From positions 248,001 through 312,000 of the forward strand of contig CANLQL010000004.1 of assembly GCA_947493265.1 (NCBI GenBank): a stretch of 64,000 nt of DNA, written 5' to 3'. A program made the translations under genes and the position numbers. This DNA is from an uncultured Litoreibacter sp. GTDB lineage: Bacteria; Pseudomonadota; Alphaproteobacteria; Rhodobacterales; Rhodobacteraceae. Below are positions 36,113 to 44,920 of the stretch, piece by piece; the first letter of the stretch is position 1; every line of letters starts with the position of its first letter. Below the pieces are notes generated by a model. It was not told where the DNA came from. It searched no databases and saw nothing but the letters and a program-made list of their open reading frames with translations.

Positions 36113-37687
36113 ATGACGATGGAAACAGGGGGGCAGCCTTCAACGGCTGCTCCCGCCATCGAACTGAAGGGTATTTCAAAGTCCTTCGGTCCTGTTCAGG
36201 CAAACAAAGACATTTCAATCCGGGTGATGCCCGGAACGATCCACGGGATCATTGGGGAAAATGGCGCGGGAAAGTCCACGCTCATGTCGATCCTCTATGG
36301 CTTCTACAAGGCTGATAAGGGTGAGATCTTCATCTCCGGCCAGAAGACAACGATCCCGGACAGCCAAGCCGCAATTGCCGCAGGTATTGGCATGGTGTTC
36401 CAGCACTTCAAACTGGTTGAGAATTTTACCGTGCTTGAGAACGTGGTTCTCGGCGCGGAAGACGGGGCGTTTCTGGGACCATCCCTTGCGAAAGCGCGGT
36501 CGGAACTGACGGAACTTGCCCGCGAATACGAATTGAACGTCGACCCGGACGCTCTGATCGAAGAGATCGGCGTTGGCATGCAGCAGCGGGTCGAAATACT
36601 GAAAGCGCTTTACCGTCAAGCTGATATTCTGATCCTTGATGAGCCCACCGGCGTTCTGACACCTGCGGAAGCCGACCACCTGTTTCGCATCCTAGACGGG
36701 CTGAAGGCGCAGGGAAAAACCATCATCCTGATCACGCACAAGCTGCGCGAAATCATGGAGGTGACCGACACGGTTTCGGTGATGCGTCGTGGTGAAATGA
36801 CTGCGACGGTCAAAACTAAAGACACCTCCCCCACGGAATTGGCCGAACTGATGGTTGGGCGTAAGGTCTTGCTACGGGTTGATAAAAAGCCTGCCAAACC
36901 CGGTGAAACCGTGCTTGATGTTCAAAACCTATCCGTTACTGACGACAAGGGTGTGGAGCGTCTGAAAGGTGTTTCCCTGAATGTCCGTGCGGGCGAAATC
37001 CTAGGCATCGCGGGCGTTGCAGGCAATGGTCAGTCGGAACTATTGGAAGTGCTCGGGGGTATTCAAACGGCGACGGGATCCGTCACGGTGAATGGCCAAC
37101 CGCTTGATTTGACCGGCAAGCTGTCAGACGCAAAATCCCGACGCGCGCGCGGCATCGCGCATGTGCCGGAAGACCGTCAGCGCGAGGGTCTGATTATGGA
37201 TTTCAAAGCGTGGGAAAACACCGCCTTCGGCTATCATGACGATCCCGCCTACCAGTCTGGCATTCTGATGAATAACCACGCCATTCGCGAAGACACCGAA
37301 GGCAAGATCGAACGGTTCGACGTTCGCCCGGCCGATTGTCACCTTGCGGCAAAAAGCTTCTCGGGCGGTAACCAGCAGAAAATCGTTCTCGCCCGCGAGA
37401 TCGAGCGCAACCCGGACCTTCTGCTTGTCGGGCAACCCACCCGCGGGGTCGATATCGGCGCGATTGAATTCATCCACCAACGCATCGTGGAGCTGCGTGA
37501 TCAAGGCAAAGCGATCCTGCTGGTCTCCGTGGAGCTGGAGGAAATCCTGTCCCTGTCTGATCGTATCGCGGTGATCTTTGACGGCAAATTGATGGGCGAA
37601 CGGATGCCTAACGCGACCGATGAGAAAGAGCTTGGGCTGATGATGGCCGGGATGAGCGGTGCAAACTCCGAAGAGGTCGCGTTATGA
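36113..37687 (+). CDS. ABC transporter ATP-binding protein (nucleoside/sugar type, two ATPase domains)
   Basis: Double-domain ATPase of 524 residues energising the BMP importer. The first domain has Walker [10 protein letters not shown]. Its signature region is degenerate ([17 protein letters not shown]), with Walker [14 protein letters not shown]. The second domain has [16 protein letters not shown] in place of a full Walker A, signature [15 protein letters not shown] and Walker [16 protein letters not shown]. This asymmetry is normal for the CUT2/BMP class. It overlaps the first permease by 4 bases. Confidence 0.92.
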   Translation: MTMETGGQPSTAAPAIELKGISKSFGPVQANKDISIRVMPGTIHGIIGENGAGKSTLMSILYGFYKADKGEIFISGQKTTIPDSQAAIAAGIGMVFQHFKLVENFTVLENVVLGAEDGAFLGPSLAKARSELTELAREYELNVDPDALIEEIGVGMQQRVEILKALYRQADILILDEPTGVLTPAEADHLFRILDGLKAQGKTIILITHKLREIMEVTDTVSVMRRGEMTATVKTKDTSPTELAELMVGRKVLLRVDKKPAKPGETVLDVQNLSVTDDKGVERLKGVSLNVRAGEILGIAGVAGNGQSELLEVLGGIQTATGSVTVNGQPLDLTGKLSDAKSRRARGIAHVPEDRQREGLIMDFKAWENTAFGYHDDPAYQSGILMNNHAIREDTEGKIERFDVRPADCHLAAKSFSGGNQQKIVLAREIERNPDLLLVGQPTRGVDIGAIEFIHQRIVELRDQGKAILLVSVELEEILSLSDRIAVIFDGKLMGERMPNATDEKELGLMMAGMSGANSEEVAL

Positions 37688-38775
37688 GTGCAATCCCAAG
37701 ATGGGCTGATATCGTCCTGATTCCACTGATAAATCTGTTTCTCGCCTTTCTGATCTCTGGCCTTGTCATTCTGGCAATTGGCGAAGATCCGATTGCTGCG
37801 TTGAAAGTGATGATCGATGGCGCGCTTGGGTCAAGCTACGGCTGGGGCTACACGCTGTACTACACCACCAACTTCATCTTCACCGGGCTGGCCGTCGCCG
37901 TGGCGTTCCATGCCTCGCTGTTTAACATCGGGGGTGAAGGTCAGGCTGCGATGGGTGGGCTGGGCGTGGCGCTGATCTGCCTGTTCATTCCGTGGCCACA
38001 TTGGACGATTGCGCTTGTCGCCGCGACATTGGCGGCGGCGGCGTTTGGGGCGTTCTGGGCGTCAATCCCGGCGTATTTGCAGGCGAAACGTGGCAGCCAC
38101 ATCGTGATCACCACGATTATGTTCAACTTCATCGCAGCGGCCTTGTTGAACTATGTGATTGTCAACAATCTGCGTCCGAAAGGCGCGATGGACCCGGCGA
38201 CAGCCAAGTTTCCAGAACCCACGCATCTGCCCTCACTGGGCGATATGCTGGGGACGTTCGGCATCCCGTTCTCAAAAGGAACGCCCGCCAATGTCACCTT
38301 GCTGGTAGCGCTGGCGGCCTGTGTCTTTGTCTATTTCCTGATTTGGCGCACCAAGTTGGGCTTCCAGATCCGTGCCTTCGGTAAGTCGCAGCCTGCGGCG
38401 GTTTACGCCGGGATCAATCCTGTGAAGATCACCATCATCTGCATGATGATCTCAGGTGGTTTGGCTGGCATGATGGCCATCAACAACGTAATGGGCGAAG
38501 CGGAACGGCTGATCCTTGGGTCCGTTGAAGGCGCGGGCTTCATCGGGATCGCCGTGGCGCTCATGGGTCGCTCCCACCCGATCGGGATTGTTCTGGCCGC
38601 GCTTCTGTTTGGCTTCCTCGCACAAGGCGGGGCCGAGCTTTCGTTATGGACCTCTGTGCCGCGCGAGCTGGTGACGGTGATCCAGGCATTGGTCATTTTG
38701 TTTACCGGTGCTTTGGACGGCATGGTGCGCGCACCTGTGGAACGGGTATTCCTGGCCCTGCGGCGGGAGGCATAG
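37684..38775 (+). CDS. ABC transporter permease (BMP/nucleoside type)
   Basis: Inner-membrane subunit of 363 residues and about ten hydrophobic segments (BPD_transp_2 family). FHASLFNIGGEGQAAMGGLGVALI and FGKSQPAAVYAGINPVKITIICMMISGGLAGMM are typical. It pairs with the following permease to form the heterodimeric channel. Confidence 0.9.
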   Translation: MSAIPRWADIVLIPLINLFLAFLISGLVILAIGEDPIAALKVMIDGALGSSYGWGYTLYYTTNFIFTGLAVAVAFHASLFNIGGEGQAAMGGLGVALICLFIPWPHWTIALVAATLAAAAFGAFWASIPAYLQAKRGSHIVITTIMFNFIAAALLNYVIVNNLRPKGAMDPATAKFPEPTHLPSLGDMLGTFGIPFSKGTPANVTLLVALAACVFVYFLIWRTKLGFQIRAFGKSQPAAVYAGINPVKITIICMMISGGLAGMMAINNVMGEAERLILGSVEGAGFIGIAVALMGRSHPIGIVLAALLFGFLAQGGAELSLWTSVPRELVTVIQALVILFTGALDGMVRAPVERVFLALRREA

Positions 38776-38778
38776 CAA

Positions 38779-39744
38779 ATGGACTATTTCACGATCCTGC
38801 AAATTGTCGACTCCGCACTGCGCCTTGCAACTCCGCTTCTTTTCGCCTGCCTTGCCGGGTTGTTTTCGGAACGCGCAGGGATTTTTGATATCGGCCTTGA
38901 GGGCAAAATGCTGGGTGCTGCGTTCTTTTCTGCCGCGACCGCATTTGCCACTGGATCGGTCTGGCTTGGTCTTCTGGCTGGCATCGGCGCATCACTGGCC
39001 CTGTCTGCCATCCACGGGCTGGCCTCCATCACTTTCAGAGGGAACCAGCTGATCTCTGGCGTTGCGATCAACTTTCTGGCCTCCGGCCTGACCGTGCTGA
39101 TCGGTCTCAGCTGGTTTAAGCTGGGCGGTCAAACCCCCGCCCTGTCCGGCGCTGCCAGATTTAGCGGGGTCGATCTGCCCTTCGCTGAGGCGCTGTCGGG
39201 CGTCCCGTTAATAGGACCGATCTATTCAGAGGTCCTATCTGGACATACGATTCTGGTATACGTCGCGCTGCTGTGCGTGCCGTTAAGCTGGTACGTCCTT
39301 TACCGGACCCGGTTTGGTTTGCGCCTGCGGGCCGTCGGTGAAAATCCAGCCGCTGTCGACACTGCAGGTATATCTGTCATCGGTCTGCGCTATTCAGCCA
39401 TCCTGATTGCCGGTGTTCTGTGTGGGCTTGCGGGTGCCTATCTGGCAACTGGCCTTGGTGCCAGCTTCGTCCGAGAGATGACAGCCGGGCGTGGGTTTAT
39501 CGCTCTTGCGGCGTTGATCTTTGCAAAATGGCGTCCGTGGTACGCGCTTTATGCAACATTCTTGTTCGGGTTGCTTGAAGCGGTCTCCAACAGGTACCCA
39601 AGTGTCGATCTTGGTTTTGTGACTTTGCCCAGCCAATTCATGCAAGCACTGCCCTATATTTTGACGGTCGTGATCCTTGCAGGCTTCGTCGGAAAAGCGA
39701 TTCCTCCACGCGCGGGCGGACAGCCTTACGTAAAAGAAAGATAA
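38779..39744 (+). CDS. ABC transporter permease (BMP/nucleoside type)
   Basis: Second membrane subunit, 321 residues. Blocks: GLFSERAGIFDIGLEGKMLGAAFF, FRGNQLISGVAINFLASGLT, LRAVGENPAAVDTAGISV, EMTAGRGFIALAALIFAKWRP. Its start is 3 bases after the previous stop. The complete importer is BMP protein, ATPase and two permeases; nucleosides are the most likely substrate by family, not shown directly. Confidence 0.9.
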   Translation: MDYFTILQIVDSALRLATPLLFACLAGLFSERAGIFDIGLEGKMLGAAFFSAATAFATGSVWLGLLAGIGASLALSAIHGLASITFRGNQLISGVAINFLASGLTVLIGLSWFKLGGQTPALSGAARFSGVDLPFAEALSGVPLIGPIYSEVLSGHTILVYVALLCVPLSWYVLYRTRFGLRLRAVGENPAAVDTAGISVIGLRYSAILIAGVLCGLAGAYLATGLGASFVREMTAGRGFIALAALIFAKWRPWYALYATFLFGLLEAVSNRYPSVDLGFVTLPSQFMQALPYILTVVILAGFVGKAIPPRAGGQPYVKER

Positions 39745-39749
39745 TTCTC

Positions 39750-39785
39750 AACTGGACCTATAAAATTGAATTGCTCAGTCCAGTT
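39750..39785. repeat. inverted repeat after the ABC transport operon
   Basis: AACTGGAC and GTCCAGTT, 20 bases apart, filling most of the 61-base gap before the TSUP transporter. It could be a hairpin protecting the operon 3' end or a regulator site. No T-run follows. Confidence 0.35.
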
Positions 39786-39805
39786 CAACGGGTCTAAAGA
39801 GTGCC

Positions 39806-40723
39806 ATGCAAATCTACCTGCCCATAGCTGAAGTTTCAGTGAATGCCTTCTTGCTGCTTGGTCTTGGGGGCATCGTCGGCATTTTGTCGGGGATGTTTGG
39901 TGTCGGCGGCGGCTTCTTGATGACGCCGCTGTTGTTTTTCATAGGTATTCCGCCAGCCGTGGCTGTTGCGACAGAAGCCAACCAGATCGTGGCCTCCTCG
40001 TTTTCAGGCGTTTTGGCACATTTCAAGAGAAAGACGGTGGACCTCCGAATGGGGGTCGTCCTGCTGATCGGTGGCCTGATCGGGGCCGCCATCGGCGTTC
40101 AAGTTTTTGCCGCACTGCGCGCTATGGGGCAGGTCGATCTGCTTGTTAAGCTTTGCTACGTGCTATTCCTGGGCATTATCGGCGGGCTGATGTTCTTCGA
40201 AAGCCTGCGCGCAATCCGGCGGTCCAAATCGCCTGGAAAACTGCCGCCGCGCAAGAAACACGGGCTGGTTCACGCCCTTCCCTTCAAGATGAAATTCCGC
40301 ACGTCCGGGCTTTATATATCGGTTATTCCGCCCATTCTGGTGGGGTTGGTCGTGGGTATTCTCGCTGCAATCATGGGGGTCGGTGGCGGCTTCATCATGG
40401 TCCCTGCGATGATCTACTTGTTGGGGATGCCGACGAAAGTCGTCGTCGGCACATCGTTGTTTCAGATCATTTTTGTCACCGCATTTACCACGCTTCTTCA
40501 CGCCACAACCAACTACACAGTTGATATGGCGCTGGCAGTTCTGCTTCTCATCGGCGGCGTTGTCGGCGCGCAAATCGGCACGCGCATCGGTGTGAAACTG
40601 AAAGCAGAACAGCTGCGGATATTGCTGTCCCTGATGGTGTTGGCCGTGTGCGGAAAACTGGCACTGGACCTGCTGTTGCAACCCTCCGAGCTGTATTCCA
40701 TCGGCACCGGAGGTTCCCATTGA
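39806..40723 (+). CDS. TSUP (sulfite exporter TauE/SafE) family permease
   Basis: Membrane carrier of 305 residues with a two-fold repeat: GMFGVGGGFLMTPLLFFIGIP ... ATEANQIVASSFSG in the first half, and AAIMGVGGGFIMVPAMIYLLGMP ... VVGTSLFQIIFVTAFTTLLHA in the second. TSUP members export sulfite, sulfoacetate or other small sulfur or carbon anions; the substrate here is unknown. It is translationally linked to the next gene (stop TGA inside TTGA). Confidence 0.88.
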   Translation: MQIYLPIAEVSVNAFLLLGLGGIVGILSGMFGVGGGFLMTPLLFFIGIPPAVAVATEANQIVASSFSGVLAHFKRKTVDLRMGVVLLIGGLIGAAIGVQVFAALRAMGQVDLLVKLCYVLFLGIIGGLMFFESLRAIRRSKSPGKLPPRKKHGLVHALPFKMKFRTSGLYISVIPPILVGLVVGILAAIMGVGGGFIMVPAMIYLLGMPTKVVVGTSLFQIIFVTAFTTLLHATTNYTVDMALAVLLLIGGVVGAQIGTRIGVKLKAEQLRILLSLMVLAVCGKLALDLLLQPSELYSIGTGGSH

Positions 40724-41478
40724 TCCGTGCTCTGGTAGCCTTTGTGATCCTTGCGCTCACGGCCCCGCTGGCCGCGGAAGAAGTCGTCGCTGACCTGTCC
40801 CGGCGTGAGGTCGCGATCACCGCGAATTTCGATGGATCTGATATTCTGATCTACGGTGCCGTTAAGCGGGAAGAGACGCAGCCAGAGGGTCGCCTTGACG
40901 TGATCATCACAGTCGCGGGGCCAAGCCAGGAAGTCACGGTTCGCAAGAAAGACAAGCGTTACGGCATTTGGGTCAACACCGAGTCGATAGAGATCGACCG
41001 CGCGCCCAGCTTCTACGCCATCGCATCGACCGGCAATCTGGAGACGGTCTTGTCCCGCACCTCAGACCTGCGCCACAAGATCTCGATTGAGCGGGCGATC
41101 CGGTCTGTTGGCGCTCCATCCTCGGTTGAAAATGCCGCGCGCTTTACCGATGCCGTGATCCGGATCAGGGAAGATAACGGGCTTTATAAGCAATATGACA
41201 ATACGGTTTTCTTGTTTGACGACACGTTGTTTTCCACAACGATTGATCTGCCAGCAAACCTCGTTGAAGGCCCCTATCTGACGCAAATTTTTCTGGTTCG
41301 CGATGGGGTTGTGATCGACAATTACGCGACTGCGATAGACGTCAACAAGGTGGGGCTTGAGCGCTGGATATACGACCTGGCCCATGAACAGCCACTGATC
41401 TACGGCTTGTTGTCGCTGTTCATTGCGATCACTGCGGGATGGCTGGCCTCTGCCGTCTTCCGCTATATCAGGTTCTGA
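40720..41478 (+). CDS. TIGR02186-like alphaproteobacterial membrane protein
   Basis: A 252-residue protein with a signal peptide (ends near TAPLAA), a large extracytoplasmic beta-rich domain (VVADLSRREVAITANFDGSDILIYGAV, VIITVAGPSQEVTVRKKDKRYGIWVN), and one C-terminal membrane segment (IYGLLSLFIAITAGWLASAVF). It corresponds to an alphaproteobacterial family of unknown function. The TTG start at 40720 has GGAGG 6 bases before it and overlaps the TSUP stop. The pairing suggests an accessory subunit of the carrier. The 3' end overlaps the convergent helicase by 16 bases. Confidence 0.82.
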   Translation: MIRALVAFVILALTAPLAAEEVVADLSRREVAITANFDGSDILIYGAVKREETQPEGRLDVIITVAGPSQEVTVRKKDKRYGIWVNTESIEIDRAPSFYAIASTGNLETVLSRTSDLRHKISIERAIRSVGAPSSVENAARFTDAVIRIREDNGLYKQYDNTVFLFDDTLFSTTIDLPANLVEGPYLTQIFLVRDGVVIDNYATAIDVNKVGLERWIYDLAHEQPLIYGLLSLFIAITAGWLASAVFRYIRF

Positions 41479-43004
41479 TCTTCGGCCTCTAAGGCCAGCG
41501 GCACTGGTTTTGCCCGCAGGTCTTCCGTTGTCAGAGGGCCTGTCGGACGGGCAAGACGGTTGCGTGTGATCCAAAGCAATCGGTTCTCCGCCCGCGTTAT
41601 CGCTACATAGGCCAGACGTTTCCAAAGCGGTTGCCCCGCCTCGTCCCGGCCAGACCTTGCGGCGGCATAAAGATCAGGTGCAAAGACCTGAACCGTATCC
41701 CATTGAGAGCCTTGCGCCTTATGGATCGTCACTGCGGCCCCATGCAAAAACGACGCCCCCATGCGGGCGGCAAACGGGATAAACGGCTCTTCTTCATCCG
41801 GGGCTTCGATCTTGATGATGGACGCGGCCGAAACCTGCGGGTCCTCTGCCCCCATCACATGCAGTCGCGAAAATCCCGGCTTTTTGCCCGGCCCCAGATA
41901 GACAACCTGCGCCCCTTTGATCAGGCCGCGCGCTTCCAGATCGATCCGTTTCTTGCGATGCTTCAGGGGAAGTTCAATCCCGTCACAAATCAACGGCTCC
42001 CCTTCCAGAAGATCATCCACGGTCGCCCCATGTGCCGCCCGCCACGCCTGGATCAATCTGATCCGCGTCGCGTTGCGCCAGACCAGAACAGGGGAACGTG
42101 ACATCAGATCCGCTTCCACTCTGCCCGCATAGACGACCCGTTCATCCTTGCTGCCGGCCTCTTCCACCAAACGCTCAAACGCCTCAAACCCAATGCTTGG
42201 GTCCGCCAATGCATGTGCCAGATCAAGGATCGGGTTGTCTTTGGATTGTCTATGGACGCGGCTCAGCTCAAGCTTGCGCCCGTCGGTCAGCTTGTCAAAA
42301 ACCATCTCACCGGATTGGCCAACCGGGGCCAGCTGCGCCGGGTCACCGAACATCACCAAGGTGGGGAAAATTTCGCGCAGGTCTTCGTATTGTTTTTCAT
42401 CAAGCATCGAAGATTCATCAATGAAACCAACGTCTAAAGGTTCTTCACGACGCTTCCAGCCTGAAATGAAATCCGATCCTTTCAATCCGGCAGCAGCGAG
42501 GGCACCGGGGATTGATTTATGGGCATCGTAGAAGTCTTTTGCCCGCTGCAAGGCCGCTTCTGACATGCCTTCGATATCAGGTTTCGTGCCTTGCCCGGCC
42601 AACCATTCGGCAATTTGTTCATACTCGGGATCATAGACCGGCGTGTACAGAATTCGGTGGATTGTCGTCGCCGGTACGCCGCGGTTTCGCAGCACCGACG
42701 CCGCCTTGTTGGTCGGGGCAAGCACGGCCAATGTACGCCGGTCCTTGCGTCGCCGCCCCTCATAATCGCCCGAAATCAGATCAACGCCAGCGGCCTGAAC
42801 GGCCTGCACCATCTCGGCCAAAAGCAAGGTTTTGCCAGAGCCTGCTTTGCCAACAATCGCCATCACCTGACTGCGATCTTCTTTCAATGGCGTTAGCGCG
42901 GAACTCATCAAATCAATGCCGGAACGCGCCAGCATATCTGCCAGCGCGTCATAGGCCTCGGCCTGATCTTCAGAAAGTTGTAGGGCCTGCGCGGACATGG
43001 GCAA
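41463..43004 (-). CDS. SF1 (RecD/Dda-like) ATP-dependent DNA helicase
   Basis: A 513-residue SF1B helicase. Walker A is VGKAGSGKTLLLAEM (~52-66), motif Ia VLAPTNKAASVLR, motif II VGFIDESSMLD, motif III VMFGDPAQLAPVG, motif IV LELSRVHRQS, motif V/VI AAVTIHKAQGSQWDTVQVF and LAYVAITRAENRLLW. It has no RecB/RecC partners nearby and no N-terminal RecD2 extension, so it acts alone or with an unlinked partner. Its role in repair or replication is inferred. Confidence 0.88.
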   Translation of the reverse strand: MPMSAQALQLSEDQAEAYDALADMLARSGIDLMSSALTPLKEDRSQVMAIVGKAGSGKTLLLAEMVQAVQAAGVDLISGDYEGRRRKDRRTLAVLAPTNKAASVLRNRGVPATTIHRILYTPVYDPEYEQIAEWLAGQGTKPDIEGMSEAALQRAKDFYDAHKSIPGALAAAGLKGSDFISGWKRREEPLDVGFIDESSMLDEKQYEDLREIFPTLVMFGDPAQLAPVGQSGEMVFDKLTDGRKLELSRVHRQSKDNPILDLAHALADPSIGFEAFERLVEEAGSKDERVVYAGRVEADLMSRSPVLVWRNATRIRLIQAWRAAHGATVDDLLEGEPLICDGIELPLKHRKKRIDLEARGLIKGAQVVYLGPGKKPGFSRLHVMGAEDPQVSAASIIKIEAPDEEEPFIPFAARMGASFLHGAAVTIHKAQGSQWDTVQVFAPDLYAAARSGRDEAGQPLWKRLAYVAITRAENRLLWITRNRLARPTGPLTTEDLRAKPVPLALEAEDQNLI

Positions 43005-43025
43005 ACCCTAATCGGTTTGAAAAAC

Positions 43026-43685
43026 TCAGGCCAGCGCGAAAGTACCAAACCGATCATCCAAAGCATGGCTTTGGGTTGGAATGTTGAAGGCGCGATTGAA
43101 CCAGCTGCGCGACTGTTCCTGCGTGACTTTTGCGCGGGCTTGCACGCGTGGTCGGGCATCTTCCTGAAACTCCCAAAGACCCACGCCGATCTCCTGGCTG
43201 CCTTCGCCTTTGCGGCCAATCACTTCAGGATTAACGCCCAGAATGCGGTAAATCCGCTCCATCCGGGGATCGAAAACGCCAACAAAATGCTCGAGGGAGA
43301 AGTTTTGCATCACTTCGCCTGCCCCCAGCACCAGACCTGCGGTCACCCGGCGGTCGGCGTTTGGCGCAAGGCAGAACCGCGTGCATTCCCAGATCAGCGG
43401 GCTTTCAATGCGGACGCCATCGGTCAAATGCACGAAATGATCGTTGATCATCGTCTGACCCGTTGTCGGCAAAAACCGCATGGAGCCCCCATGGCTGCCA
43501 TCGGCGTTTTCCCAGATCACATAAAGCGGGTTCAGCGCGTCGTATTCATCACGTTCCCACCCGTTTTCATCGACCGAAACGTCCCAATCCAGACGGTTTT
43601 TGAACTGATCCGCGCGGTCGCGGAACATCGTGTCCTGCAGTTTCGGGAATTGGGCGAGATCGGCGGCATAAACGTAACGCAACAT
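43026..43685 (-). CDS. luxI: acyl-homoserine-lactone synthase (LuxI family)
   Basis: Makes an N-acyl-homoserine-lactone signal from SAM and acyl-ACP or acyl-CoA. All invariant family residues are present: Arg24, Phe28 and Trp34, Asp46 and Asp49 (ERDEYD), Arg70 (GSMRFLP), Phe84, Glu100 and Arg103 (WECTRFC). At 219 residues it is slightly long because of a C-terminal tail. AGGAGG lies 8 bases before the ATG. It sits downstream of luxR on the same strand with a 135-base gap. The acyl chain cannot be predicted. Confidence 0.95.
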   Translation of the reverse strand: MLRYVYAADLAQFPKLQDTMFRDRADQFKNRLDWDVSVDENGWERDEYDALNPLYVIWENADGSHGGSMRFLPTTGQTMINDHFVHLTDGVRIESPLIWECTRFCLAPNADRRVTAGLVLGAGEVMQNFSLEHFVGVFDPRMERIYRILGVNPEVIGRKGEGSQEIGVGLWEFQEDARPRVQARAKVTQEQSRSWFNRAFNIPTQSHALDDRFGTFALA

Positions 43686-43698
43686 GGGCTGTTCCTCC

Positions 43699-43720
43699 TG
43701 GCTTCGATGGATTGAAGCTA
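43699..43720 (-). promoter_or_regulatory. dyad adjacent to the luxI ribosome binding site
   Basis: On the minus strand, TAGCTTC, 8 bases, GAAGCCA: a near-perfect 22-base dyad ending at the AGGAGG of luxI. It has lux-box-like length but not the usual ACCTG arms; it could also act as an RNA hairpin next to the ribosome binding site. A second, weaker dyad (CTTAG ... CTAAG) lies at 43762-43788. Confidence 0.35.
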
Positions 43721-43820
43721 GGAGCCATATGTTTTTGAGCGCTTACGTGGTCGCCCCGCATCTTAGGGCAAAATTAACAGGTTCTAAGAAACGGTGGGGT
43801 TTCAAAGCCTTAATGGCGCG

Positions 43821-44537
43821 TCAGACAACGATTATGCCGATCGCTAGCGAACGCGCCACAGCGTGAGTGGTGTTCATTGCCCCCAGCTTATGTCGGGCCG
43901 ACTCGATATAAACCCGCAGAGTATGCTCCGAAATTGACATCTCGTCGGCGGCTTGTGCGCGCGATTTGCCCTTCGCCAGAAGTGTCATCGCGCTGAGTTC
44001 ACGGGGGGACAGGGATGGTGTGGCAAGGGGGAAGACCCCTTCTTCCATCGCCAAGGCCCGTTGGTTAAACCCGTGTGCGACCAGGATCAAGTCGCGTTGT
44101 TGCTTGTCGATAAACGCCGCCCAGTCCTCATCAGAACAGGTGTGGTTCATCGTAAAGAGCGCAAATTGGCCGTTCGGTCCTCTCATCGGGATCGTATAGC
44201 CTTGCGTACCTACCCCAAATTCAATTGCTTCTTTCATAAACGCCCGTGCGGGCTTGCTTGACCAGTCTAGTGACTTCCAATCGACCGGATTAAACCTTTG
44301 AAAACAGCCATGTATGACCGGGTCGATATGTAGATAATCTTTCTCCAGGTAGCGGTCGATCCAATCGGTCGTGTATGTCCCGCATCCAAATCTTTCGCCG
44401 ACCGAGTTCACCCAATGATAGACGACGTGATTTACCTGGTAATGTTCCCTGAGATGTTCAGTGACTCGTTGTAATTCTTCAAGCGCGGTTGCCCGGTTCA
44501 GAAGATTCTGCATATCCTCGAGTTTGCTCACTGTCAC
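43821..44537 (-). CDS. luxR: LuxR family quorum-sensing transcriptional regulator
   Basis: AHL-responsive activator of up to 238 residues. The autoinducer-binding domain is residues ~20-165 (GCGTYTTDWIDRYLEKDYLHIDPV, WKSLDW, GYTIPMRGPNGQFALFTMN), with the Trp, Tyr and Asp of the ligand pocket. The LuxR helix-turn-helix is LSPRELSAMTLLAKGKSRAQAADEMSISEHTLRVYI. Start options are GTG at 44537, GTG at 44531 and ATG at 44513; the second has AGGTG close by. It precedes luxI and overlaps the small ORF upstream. Confidence 0.93.
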   Translation of the reverse strand: MTVSKLEDMQNLLNRATALEELQRVTEHLREHYQVNHVVYHWVNSVGERFGCGTYTTDWIDRYLEKDYLHIDPVIHGCFQRFNPVDWKSLDWSSKPARAFMKEAIEFGVGTQGYTIPMRGPNGQFALFTMNHTCSDEDWAAFIDKQQRDLILVAHGFNQRALAMEEGVFPLATPSLSPRELSAMTLLAKGKSRAQAADEMSISEHTLRVYIESARHKLGAMNTTHAVARSLAIGIIVV

Positions 44538-44691
44538 CTACCACTTGACATAGTGACCGCCCCGAAGACCTTAACGCAGATGTTGCTACGATAATCGTGT
44601 CGTCAAGCTGCTCTGCCAAATGTTCCATCGAATTTGAAGCAGAAAACTTTTTGAGGTCGGTTAGTACGTCAATAATCCAATCATTCGTCAT
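44479..44691 (-). CDS. small protein of unknown function upstream of luxR
   Basis: A 70-residue ORF starting MTNDWIIDVLTDLKKFSAS with AGGAAG 6 bases before its ATG, a better ribosome site than luxR has. The first ~40 residues (through HLAEQLDDTIIVATSAL) look like a helical protein, and I believe similar short ORFs accompany luxR genes in related genomes (recollection, not checked). The last ~25 residues overlap luxR in another frame and look unconstrained. It may be coupled to luxR translation or modulate LuxR. Confidence 0.6.
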   Translation of the reverse strand: MTNDWIIDVLTDLKKFSASNSMEHLAEQLDDTIIVATSALRSSGRSLCQVVGDSEQTRGYAESSEPGNRA

Positions 44692-44856
44692 AAACAGCTT
44701 CCTCTAAAAACAGTTAATCATTCGTTAAGAAGAAGCGTAACATTTGAAATGCTTGAAAAATATTCGCGATTTTCTACTCCCCAGAAATAGCGAGGCCGGA
44801 TTTCGGTAAGCGGCTGTTTTTGCTCGCAAGACGTGTAAATATCTGAATTTAAACCG

Positions 44857-44887
44857 AAAAAATCCCGGAATCGGCGCTGATTCCGGG
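44857..44887 (-). terminator. rho-independent terminator of ccr
   Basis: On the minus strand, CCCGGAATC, a six-base loop, GATTCCGGG, then A and six T, 34 bases after the ccr stop. The rest of the 229-base gap to the small luxR-linked ORF is AT-rich promoter DNA with no gene seen. Confidence 0.9.
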
Positions 44888-44920
44888 CTCAAAATTCACG
44901 TCTTCGTCAAGTAATGATAT

